From UBA4416 sp038327195 (lineage in GTDB: Bacteria; Bacteroidota; Bacteroidia; B-17B0; Aurantibacillaceae): DNA of 64,000 nt. The stretch spans positions 5,333 to 69,332 of the forward strand of contig JBBQKU010000020.1 of the NCBI GenBank assembly GCA_038327195.1. Direction: 5' to 3'. Each line of letters begins with the position of its first letter. Position 1 is the first letter of the stretch. Made by a program: the position numbers and the translations under genes. Of this stretch, positions 18,037 to 25,328 are shown one piece after another. The notes beneath the pieces were generated by a model that saw nothing but the letters and a program-made list of their open reading frames with translations, did not search any database and had not been told where the DNA came from.

Positions 18037-18672
18037 TTAGTTTTGATATTGTTTAAAAAATAAAAATAACAAAGCGAAAAAAGCGATTTGTGTTAAATAA
18101 AAGACTTTAGCTGTATTGTTGTTGTTTTTAGTTAATATTTTTTGAAAAATCAGATTTAGAATAAATGAAATAATAAACCATGCAAAATAGTTTTTTAATG
18201 GAATTTTATTGTTTTCCCAATACCAAAAATCAAATTTTGAAGCACATTGTTCAATAAAATAATCTAAAAAAGTCATTAAGAATGCTCCAAATAGTGAATT
18301 TATAATATGGTTTTTAAATTTGCAAAATTGAGACGTACTATATAATAAAACAGCCCAATTTGCTCCTATTAATAACGGAACAGATAATAATTGAAATCCC
18401 ATTGCCCATCCATATTTGTAAGTTCCAAAAATCAAGCCTGTTTTTACACCAACCACTTCAATAAAAAACCCAAATATAGCTATAGAAATTAGGCTTAAAT
18501 AAAATTTATAGTGGTTTTGTTTAGCAGAAATTAAAATGAGCAAAATTGATAACAATAAATTAACAGGACTTAATTTTTTAAATAATTCAGGAGCCCATAT
18601 AAAACCAATTAATCCCACAAAGTGGAATAATATAATTATAAAAATTGATATGTTTTTTTTAATAATATTCAT
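18037..18672 (-). CDS. Carotenoid biosynthesis protein, CruF-like (DUF422)
   Basis: A 211-residue polytopic membrane protein of the DUF422 family with about six helices. Recognisable parts are FFIEVVGVKTGLIFGTYKYG, SVPLLIGANWAVLLY and FLDYFIEQCASKFDFWYWEN; similar motifs are found in CruF, the carotenoid 1,2-hydratase of Deinococcus and cyanobacteria. It may add water to the acyclic psi end of a carotenoid. It is shorter than CruF (about 290 residues), so the reaction is inferred. It is the first gene of the carotenoid run and divergent from ppk with 93 bases between them. Confidence 0.82.
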   Translation of the reverse strand: MNIIKKNISIFIIILFHFVGLIGFIWAPELFKKLSPVNLLLSILLILISAKQNHYKFYLSLISIAIFGFFIEVVGVKTGLIFGTYKYGWAMGFQLLSVPLLIGANWAVLLYSTSQFCKFKNHIINSLFGAFLMTFLDYFIEQCASKFDFWYWENNKIPLKNYFAWFIISFILNLIFQKILTKNNNNTAKVFYLTQIAFFALLFLFFKQYQN

Positions 18673-18728
18673 TGATTTTAGTCACGTCTAAAGTAATTAA
18701 AAATTAAAAAAAAACAGTACTAAATGAT

Positions 18729-18736
18729 TATATTTG
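18729..18736 (+). promoter_or_regulatory. -7 promoter element of ppk
   Basis: TATATTTG fits the Bacteroidota -7 consensus TAnnTTTG and lies 30 bases upstream of the ppk ATG. No TTG is at the ideal -33 distance. Confidence 0.5.
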
Positions 18737-18765
18737 AGTAATACTTTTTTTGATAAGAATTGTTT

Positions 18766-20868
18766 ATGCAAATACAAAAAGCACCATATATAAATAGAGA
18801 AATCAGTTGGCTTTCATTTAACGAAAGAGTTTTACAAGAAGCTTCAGATTCGTCAACCCCACTAATTGAACGACTAAAGTTTTTAGGAATTTTTAGTAAC
18901 AACCGTGATGAATTTTATCGAGTTCGCGTTGCGACCATAAATAGGTTAAGTAAATTAGGGAAAAAGGCCATTGCAATTTATGGAGATGATCCTAAAGAGT
19001 TATTGGTTAAGCTTCAGCGTAAGGTAATTGAACAACAAAAACATTTTGAGGAAATATATCAAGAATTATTAGTTGAACTCGCTAAACAAAATGTATTTAT
19101 AATCAATGAGAAACAATTAAGTGAATCACAACAATTCTTTGTAAAAGAATACTTTCATAATGAAGTAGTATCAACCTTGTTCCCAATTTTAGTTGATGAA
19201 CATAAAGCTTTTCCTTATATGAAGGACAAGTCTGGATATTTATTTGTAAGATTAATAGCAAATTCTGCAAAACAAAAAAACAAATATGCATTAATTGAAA
19301 TACCTGCTAAATCAACCAGTCGATTCGTTATTTTACCATCCGAAAAAAATAAACAATATATTATTTTATTAGATGATGTAATACGTTTTAACGTAAATGA
19401 AATGTTTTCTGTATTTGGATATACAACGAAAGAGGCTATAAATATTAAGTTGACAAGAGATGCAGAATTAGACATTGATCATGATGTTAGTAAAAGTATG
19501 CTTGAGAAAATTTCGAAAGGAGTAAAAGATCGTAAGAAAGGTTTACCAGTTCGTTTTGTGTATGATAGCACTATGAGTAAAGAAATGCTAGGCTTTATAA
19601 TGAAAAAGTTGGGCATGGATAAAAAAGATAATGCAATTCCAGGTGGGCGTTATCATAATTTTAAAGATTTTATTAAATTTCCAACAATTGGTGATAAGAA
19701 ATTAGTTTTTAATCATCCACATCCATTAAGCCATAAGTATTTATTAAATGCTGATAAAAGTATTTTAAGTGTGATTAAGGAAAGAGACATTTTATTACAT
19801 TATCCTTATCATACGTTTAATCATATAATTACCTTATTAAGAGAAGCTTCTCTTGATCCTACTGTCGAATCGATTAAAATAACATTTTATCGAGTTGCTG
19901 ATTCTTCGAAAATTGCGAATGCTTTAATTAACGCCATAAAAAACGGAAAAAAAGTTACTGTTTTAGTTGAACTGCAAGCTCGATTTGACGAAGAAAATAA
20001 TATTTATTGGGCAAATAAATTACAAGAGGAAGGAGCTACCGTTATTTATGGTGTCCCAGGTTTGAAGGTGCATAGTAAGTTATTTTTAATTACAACTAAA
20101 GTTAATGGTAAAGAATTTCAATATGCACATATTGGAACTGGAAATTTTAATGAAAAAACGGCTCGCATTTATACTGATTTTAGTTTATTAACTGCAGATA
20201 AAAATATTACTGCCGAAATTTCTCGAATTTTTGATTTCTATACTAATAATTTTAAAACTGGCGATTATAAATACTTAGCCGTGGCCCCGTTTTTTATGCG
20301 TCAAACTTTTGTAAACTTAATAGATAAGGAAATTGTAAATGCAAAAGCTGGAAAAACGGCATACATGATTTTAAAAATGAATAGCTTGGTTGATAAAGAT
20401 ATGATTGCAAAATTATATGAAGCCTCACAAGCGGGTGTAAAGATAACGTTAATTGTTCGAGGTATTTGTTCATTGGTTACAGAAATTGAAGGATATAGTG
20501 ATAATATTAAGGCTTATAGTATTGTAGATAAATATTTAGAGCACGCTCGAGTTTTTATTTTTGCAAATAATGGAAATGAAAAAATTTATATTACTTCAGC
20601 TGATTGGATGAGTAGAAATTTAGATAGTAGAAGTGAAGTTGCTGTGCCTATTTTAGATCCAGAAACAAAAAAACAAATAAAGGATATAATAAATATACAA
20701 TTATCAGGCAATACAAAAGTTCGGATACTAGATAGGCTTCAACAAAATATTTACGTGAAGGCAAAACCAGGACAGAAAAAAGTTCGTGTGCAAGATGAAA
20801 CTTATAATTATTTGAAAGCTGATAAAGCAGCGTATTTAAAAACATTAATAAAACCAAAACAAAAATAA
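18766..20868 (+). CDS. ppk1: Polyphosphate kinase 1
   Basis: A 700-residue enzyme that polymerises the gamma-phosphate of ATP into polyphosphate. The N-terminal domain has INREISWLSFNERVLQEA and FLGIFSNNRDEFYRVRVA; the catalytic part has the two phospholipase-D-like histidine motifs, GLKVHSKLFLI with the phosphorylated histidine and the following HIGTGNFNEKTARIYTDFSLLT. The end has a second PLD-like half with SADWMSRNLDSRSEVAVPI. The ATG at 18766 is chosen over a TTG two codons earlier. It is five bases from ppx, so the synthesis and degradation genes form one operon. Confidence 0.96.
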   Translation: MQIQKAPYINREISWLSFNERVLQEASDSSTPLIERLKFLGIFSNNRDEFYRVRVATINRLSKLGKKAIAIYGDDPKELLVKLQRKVIEQQKHFEEIYQELLVELAKQNVFIINEKQLSESQQFFVKEYFHNEVVSTLFPILVDEHKAFPYMKDKSGYLFVRLIANSAKQKNKYALIEIPAKSTSRFVILPSEKNKQYIILLDDVIRFNVNEMFSVFGYTTKEAINIKLTRDAELDIDHDVSKSMLEKISKGVKDRKKGLPVRFVYDSTMSKEMLGFIMKKLGMDKKDNAIPGGRYHNFKDFIKFPTIGDKKLVFNHPHPLSHKYLLNADKSILSVIKERDILLHYPYHTFNHIITLLREASLDPTVESIKITFYRVADSSKIANALINAIKNGKKVTVLVELQARFDEENNIYWANKLQEEGATVIYGVPGLKVHSKLFLITTKVNGKEFQYAHIGTGNFNEKTARIYTDFSLLTADKNITAEISRIFDFYTNNFKTGDYKYLAVAPFFMRQTFVNLIDKEIVNAKAGKTAYMILKMNSLVDKDMIAKLYEASQAGVKITLIVRGICSLVTEIEGYSDNIKAYSIVDKYLEHARVFIFANNGNEKIYITSADWMSRNLDSRSEVAVPILDPETKKQIKDIINIQLSGNTKVRILDRLQQNIYVKAKPGQKKVRVQDETYNYLKADKAAYLKTLIKPKQK

Positions 20869-20873
20869 ATTAT

Positions 20874-21752
20874 ATGATTTTTGCTGCTGTAGATATAGGA
20901 AGTAATGCAATGCGATTATTGTTTTGTAGAGCGTATGATGTTAATGGAAAACCTCATTTTTCTAAAGAAGAATTAATTCGTTTACCAATTCGTTTAGGTG
21001 AAGATGTTTTTTTAAATGGAAAAATATCTGAGAAAAAAATTGAAAAGTTGGTTACGGCAATGCGTGGCTTTCACGAAATTATTAAAGTTTATGAAGTTGA
21101 TGCTTTTAGAGCAGTTGCAACTAGTGCAATGCGCGATGCTTCAAATGGGCAAGAAATTATCGATTTAATAAAAAAAGAAACTGGATTACAAATAGAAATT
21201 ATTGATGGAAAATTAGAAGCTCAATTGGTTTTTTCAAATCATATCGAAGAAATGTTAAACCCAAAACATGCCTATATGTATATAGATGTTGGCGGTGGAA
21301 GTACTGAATTAACATTATATCACAACCAAAAAGTAATTGCATCCAAATCATTTGATATTGGAACAGTTCGATTGCTCCTTAACAAAGTTGAAAAAGAAGA
21401 ATGGGAAATTCTTAGAGAATGGATTAAAAAAAACACCTTAGGCATTCATCCAATTCACGCAATTGGTTCTGGTGGCAACATCAATAAAATTTACAAAATG
21501 ACTAAGAAAGAAAATAATAATATTAGTTATAGTAAATTAAAAGGTATTCATGATATGCTAAATTCATATACTTTGGAGGAGCGGATTGAAGTTTTAGGAT
21601 TGAAGCCTGATAGAGCAGATGTAATTGTTCATGCAACTAAAATTTTTATTACCATCATGAAAACAGGCGACATGGAAACTATTTTTGTTCCTCAAATTGG
21701 TTTGTCGGATGGTATCGTGCATGAACTTTATGAAAAGTATAAAAAGAAGTAG
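20874..21752 (+). CDS. ppx: Ppx/GppA family phosphatase (exopolyphosphatase)
   Basis: A 292-residue actin-like phosphatase that removes terminal phosphate from polyphosphate or hydrolyses pppGpp. The N-terminal FAAVDIGSNAMRLLF and the second phosphate loop YIDVGGGSTELTLY are clear, as are RAVATSAMRDASNG and the Glu-containing IIDGKLEAQLVF. It is a short form without the C-terminal HD-like domain of the E. coli protein, so polyphosphate is more likely than pppGpp but this cannot be decided from sequence. Directly downstream of ppk1. Confidence 0.93.
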   Translation: MIFAAVDIGSNAMRLLFCRAYDVNGKPHFSKEELIRLPIRLGEDVFLNGKISEKKIEKLVTAMRGFHEIIKVYEVDAFRAVATSAMRDASNGQEIIDLIKKETGLQIEIIDGKLEAQLVFSNHIEEMLNPKHAYMYIDVGGGSTELTLYHNQKVIASKSFDIGTVRLLLNKVEKEEWEILREWIKKNTLGIHPIHAIGSGGNINKIYKMTKKENNNISYSKLKGIHDMLNSYTLEERIEVLGLKPDRADVIVHATKIFITIMKTGDMETIFVPQIGLSDGIVHELYEKYKKK

Positions 21753-21791
21753 CGCAATTTTTATGCTTTTATTCCGTATTAAATTAAAGAT

Positions 21792-22589
21792 TTGAAAAAA
21801 GTAATTATCATATTCGCAAGTGTATTTATTTTTTGTTCCTTCATTCTACAAACGGATAAGGGATTTAAAACGATTGTGTTTAAGCAGCAAAATAGTCATA
21901 TATGTATTGATGATTTTGGAAACACATATGTTATTACTAAATCTGAAATTTTAAAATACAATGTTACAGGTGAATTAATTAAATCGTTTAGCACTAAGCG
22001 TTATGGTAGCATTGATTTTGTAGACGTAACTAATCCTCTTAAAATATTGGTTTATTATAAAGATTTTCAACAAATCATATTTCTGGATAATCAACTTACA
22101 GCTTCTAGTAATATGATTTCTTTAGAAACAATTGGTTTGGAGCAAACAAGTTTAGTTTGCACTTCGGCAAATAATAGTTTTTGGTTATATAATAAACAAA
22201 ATAATTCATTACTACGATATAGCGAAAAATCTCAACAATTAGTTAAGATAGACAATCTTAAGCGTATTTTAGATATTGATATCAAGCCAAATTTCATGAA
22301 GGAAAAAAGTAATTATTTGTATTTGAATTGCCCAAATGAAGGTATTTTAGTTTTTGATATTTACGGCTCATTTTTAAAAACAATTCCAATCAAAAATATA
22401 ACGGAGTTTGATATTCAAAACAGTAATGTGTTTTATTTTAAAAACAAAACGTTGAATGAGTATAGTTCACAAACATTTAATACTACCCAAAAAGAATTTA
22501 CAGACTCATTGTTGAGCACTGTTTATTGGCAAAATAATGTTTTTTATAAAGTCTTTCAAGATTCCTTAACACGAGAAATTGTTAAATAA
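21792..22589 (+). CDS. Exported hypothetical protein with beta-propeller-like strands
   Basis: A 265-residue protein starting with TTG at 21792 and a signal peptide (MKKVIIIFASVFIFCSFIL, residues 1-19, with a Cys at 15 that could be lipidated). The rest alternates short hydrophobic strands and polar turns with repeats such as ICIDDFGNTYVITKSEILKYN and LVFDIYGSFLKTI, similar to blades of a beta-propeller or NHL/6-bladed protein. I cannot assign a family or function. It is 39 bases after ppx on the same strand and may be cotranscribed. Confidence 0.7.
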   Translation: MKKVIIIFASVFIFCSFILQTDKGFKTIVFKQQNSHICIDDFGNTYVITKSEILKYNVTGELIKSFSTKRYGSIDFVDVTNPLKILVYYKDFQQIIFLDNQLTASSNMISLETIGLEQTSLVCTSANNSFWLYNKQNNSLLRYSEKSQQLVKIDNLKRILDIDIKPNFMKEKSNYLYLNCPNEGILVFDIYGSFLKTIPIKNITEFDIQNSNVFYFKNKTLNEYSSQTFNTTQKEFTDSLLSTVYWQNNVFYKVFQDSLTREIVK

Positions 22590-22692
22590 AATTCATTCTA
22601 TTTTATACAAATAGATGCAAAACAATTAGAACTAAAATTTCAAACCCTTTCATACAAACTAATTCATACGTTAGTAATTGTGCGGCTGTTTT

Positions 22693-22775
22693 GGCGAAAA
22701 GGTGCGAAATCCTAGTTTTTATGGAGGTGAAGCGAAGTTTTTTTGCGTGAATAAAAACGGATTTGGCTTTTCGTC
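22693..22775. repeat. Long imperfect inverted repeat (MITE/REP-like intergenic element)
   Basis: Left arm 22693-22722 and right arm 22751-22775 are imperfectly complementary: GACGAAAAG/GGCGAAAAG at the outside, AAATCC/GGATTT in the middle and TTTTTAT/ATAAAAA inside, around a 28-base spacer. It lies in the 263-base gap between two convergent genes and is richer in GC than the surrounding intergenic DNA. A 67-codon minus-strand frame covers it (22603-22806); I regard that frame as an accident of the repeat. I recall similar sequence in intergenic regions of other Bacteroidota, but cannot verify this here. Confidence 0.6.
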
Positions 22776-22787
22776 TTGATTTTTTTG

Positions 22788-22813
22788 CTTCTTTTTGATT
22801 AAGCAAAAAGAAG
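22788..22813. terminator. Hairpin next to the inverted repeat
   Basis: CTTCTTTTTG (22788-22797) pairs perfectly with CAAAAAGAAG (22804-22813) around ATTAAG. On the minus strand it is followed by AAAAAA rather than U; on either strand it is A/T-rich at the base. It may be a bidirectional terminator for the convergent genes, or part of the repeat element. Confidence 0.4.
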
Positions 22814-22852
22814 AAGAAAAGAATGAGACTTTTTGAGCTAACCTTAAATAAA

Positions 22853-24547
22853 TTAATTCAATAATTCGTATTCACTTTTTATAAAATCAGCTAATTCTTT
22901 TACGTATTCAGGCGAAAAATCAAATTCAATACCTGCTGCATCATATAATTCTGGAATTGTTTTGGTGTAGCCCAGAGCTAATGCGTTTTTATAATTTTGT
23001 AAGGCAACCGTTGGATTTTGTTTATAGCTTCTCCAAACAGCAATTGCTCCAAGTTGCGCCATGCCATATTCAATATAATAAAATGGAACTTCATATAAGT
23101 GTAATTGTGATTGCCACGAGCGTTTTAAATTATTTTCTAGTCCAGAATAATCAATAACACCTGTGCCAAAATCAGACGTTAAACTTAACCAATATGCATA
23201 ACGTTCTTCATGGGTGTGAATTGGGTTTGTGTAAACCCAATGTTGAAATTTATCAATCATTGCTATCCATGGCAAACCTTTTAGAACATCATCTAATTGC
23301 TCTTTTTTAGCACGTTTTAATTCATCTGCATTTTCAAAAAATGCATCCCAATGTTCCATACTAATTAATTCCATACTCATACTTGCAAGCTCAGCAACTT
23401 CACTTGGTGTGCTTTTAAATTCAGTTAATTCTAATTCTGCTGCTAAAAAAGCGTGAACAGCATGACCGCCTTCATGAACCATCGTTACCATATCTCTTAA
23501 TAAACCAACAGCATTCATAAATATAAATGGCACATCGGTTTCCATCAATGGATAATTATATCCGCCTGGCGCTTTTCCTATGCGTGATTCTAAATCCAAG
23601 CGATTCATAGTTTGCATGGTAGTTATGCAGTCGGCAAAATACGGGTCAATCGTTTTGAAACAATTTATCGTTTTTTCTGTCAAATCTTTTCCAGTTGTAA
23701 ATGGTTTTAATGATTCTTTTCCATCCGCATCAACAGCTGTATCCCAAGGCCGATAAATCTCTAATTTTAATTTGTTTTTTCTTACGTCTTCATTTTGTTT
23801 AATGAGTGGAACAATATGTTTTTGTATGGCATCATGAAAATTATAGCAATCATTTACTGTATAATCAAATCTCCCTAATTCATCATGTTTAAAATCTCTA
23901 TAATTTTTATAGCCAGTGTTTATTGCTGTTTGATGACGTAGTTTAATTAATTCATCATACAGTTTATTGAGTGTTTGTTCGTCTTTACCTTTTCGCTCTT
24001 GTATTTGACCATAAATAGTTTCGCGAAGTATTCTGTCGTTGCTTTTAAAATAGGTGGCCGCTTTTTGTAAGGTTATTTCTTCATTATTATAAACAATAGT
24101 TTGAGCGGCTGAAATATTTCCAAATTCTTGTTCCTTTTGGCGGAGCTCAGTGTTAAGTGGAATATTAATTTCTCTATATAATTCAATACTTTTTTTTACG
24201 CCTCTTACATAAACAAAATACGTATCTTTTGGTAAATCATTTATAAAAGCGCACTCAACCAATTTTTTGTTTAGGGCATTGGTATATGGTGTAAGAAGTG
24301 GTTCAATTTCTGTTACAAAAAAATTAAATTCATTTTGTAAAGTTTCATCTTGAGTGTTACAAGTCATTTTAATATAACGCCATGCACCATCTTCGCTTAT
24401 TACAGCGGCTACCTCACTATTATCTTTTAGCCACTGTTGTAAATCTCCAACCGAGCTAATCGCTCTGTTTGTGAGTTCATCTAAAATTGGCTTTAGATGT
24501 TCCCAAGTTGTTATTTTGAATGCAGGTGATAGATAATGTCTATGCAT
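22853..24547 (-). CDS. M3 family oligoendopeptidase
   Basis: A 564-residue cytoplasmic zinc metallopeptidase of the M3 (PepF/thimet) family. The zinc motif is HEGGHAVHAF with the downstream glutamate in FKSTPSEVAELASMSMELI. Other family parts are the N-terminal helical half and YIEYGMAQLGAIAVWRSYKQN near the end. It should cut short peptides and is not expected to have a signal; none is seen. The gene stands alone between an intergenic repeat on one side and the DUF5606 terminator on the other. Confidence 0.93.
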   Translation of the reverse strand: MHRHYLSPAFKITTWEHLKPILDELTNRAISSVGDLQQWLKDNSEVAAVISEDGAWRYIKMTCNTQDETLQNEFNFFVTEIEPLLTPYTNALNKKLVECAFINDLPKDTYFVYVRGVKKSIELYREINIPLNTELRQKEQEFGNISAAQTIVYNNEEITLQKAATYFKSNDRILRETIYGQIQERKGKDEQTLNKLYDELIKLRHQTAINTGYKNYRDFKHDELGRFDYTVNDCYNFHDAIQKHIVPLIKQNEDVRKNKLKLEIYRPWDTAVDADGKESLKPFTTGKDLTEKTINCFKTIDPYFADCITTMQTMNRLDLESRIGKAPGGYNYPLMETDVPFIFMNAVGLLRDMVTMVHEGGHAVHAFLAAELELTEFKSTPSEVAELASMSMELISMEHWDAFFENADELKRAKKEQLDDVLKGLPWIAMIDKFQHWVYTNPIHTHEERYAYWLSLTSDFGTGVIDYSGLENNLKRSWQSQLHLYEVPFYYIEYGMAQLGAIAVWRSYKQNPTVALQNYKNALALGYTKTIPELYDAAGIEFDFSPEYVKELADFIKSEYELLN

Positions 24548-24574
24548 GATATTTGTTTTTTGAAATTGAATATA

Positions 24575-24614
24575 TAAAAAAAGGTTGATGAATTAATCAA
24601 CAACCTTTCTTTTT
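24575..24614 (-). terminator. Rho-independent terminator after the DUF5606 gene
   Basis: Arms AAGGTTGATGA (24581-24591) and TCAACAACCTT (24597-24607) form a stem with one mismatch and a five-base loop; on the minus strand the stem is followed by a run of T. It lies 20 bases past the DUF5606 stop. A T-run on the plus-strand side suggests some function in both directions. Confidence 0.7.
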
Positions 24615-24635
24615 GTATTTTATAATGTTTTATTA

Positions 24636-25184
24636 TTAAGCTACACCAGTTTTTCTAACGCCAGCTGTTTTCTTAACACCAGTGCTTGTTTTTGCTTTGG
24701 TAGTATCTTTAGTTGCTGTTTTTTTAACAGTTGCTTTTTTCTCAGTTGCTGCTTTTACTAATTTCTCAGTTGCTTCATCCTTATTAGCTGAAGCTTCTTT
24801 TACTTTAAGATTTCCTGTAGATTGTAATCCGTTATACCAAGTAAATAATTTCTTCATGTTACTTGTGTAAACACGCTCTTTATCATATTCAGGTAATACA
24901 GATTCAAAATAAGCTGCTACAGCTTTATCATCTGCTTTAGAATCTAAACAAGCGCCACCTTTTTCTTTATCAAAAATTGATTTCATGATTTCAGAAACTG
25001 GCTTATCTTCTCCAGTAGTAAACATACTGATGTCTTCTAATGAACTTACTTTAGCTGTTGAGCTAATTGAAGTACGCTTTTTATCAGCTAATCCTTCTAC
25101 TATAATTCCGTTTTTTGATTGAGCCACTACTTTGTAAAGTCCAGATTGGCCACTAATTGCAATAATTCCTGTTAAATCGATCAT
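24636..25184 (-). CDS. DUF5606 family protein
   Basis: A 182-residue protein. Residues 1-125 match the Bacteroidota family DUF5606: LTGIIAISGQSGLYKVVAQSKNGIIVEGL, an SH3-like start, then SKADDKAVAAYFESVLPEYDKERVYTSNMKKLFTWYN. The last 50 residues are low-complexity Lys/Thr/Ala (KKTATKDTTKAKTSTGVKKT), similar to histone-like tails, which suggests nucleic-acid contact, though this is inference. It has the best promoter seen on the minus strand and its own terminator, so it is probably monocistronic and well expressed. Function unknown. Confidence 0.88.
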   Translation of the reverse strand: MIDLTGIIAISGQSGLYKVVAQSKNGIIVEGLADKKRTSISSTAKVSSLEDISMFTTGEDKPVSEIMKSIFDKEKGGACLDSKADDKAVAAYFESVLPEYDKERVYTSNMKKLFTWYNGLQSTGNLKVKEASANKDEATEKLVKAATEKKATVKKTATKDTTKAKTSTGVKKTAGVRKTGVA

Positions 25185-25206
25185 GTTGTTTTATTATATT
25201 AAGTAA

Positions 25207-25236
25207 CAAAAATAGTGTTTTTTGCTTTTAAAACAA
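25207..25236 (-). promoter_or_regulatory. Promoter of the DUF5606 gene
   Basis: On the minus strand TTG (25236-25234) is followed after 19 bases by TATTTTTG (25214-25207), matching the Bacteroidota consensus TTG-N19-TAnnTTTG. The ATG at 25184 lies 22 bases after the -7 element, leaving a short leader. Confidence 0.7.
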
Positions 25237-25328
25237 TAAAATAGTGTATCTTTTAGTGAAAGTATGATATTATGCAAGTTTTGCACATTTTTATATTGTT
25301 TATTTGATTTTTAGCACGAAATTGTTGT

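Noticed and set aside
22603..22806. A 67-residue minus-strand frame (MLNQKEAKKSRRKAK...) that could be read as a small gene
   Set aside because: It lies wholly inside the inverted-repeat element between convergent genes, is rich in Lys/Arg without a recognisable pattern, and would be explained by the repeat alone.
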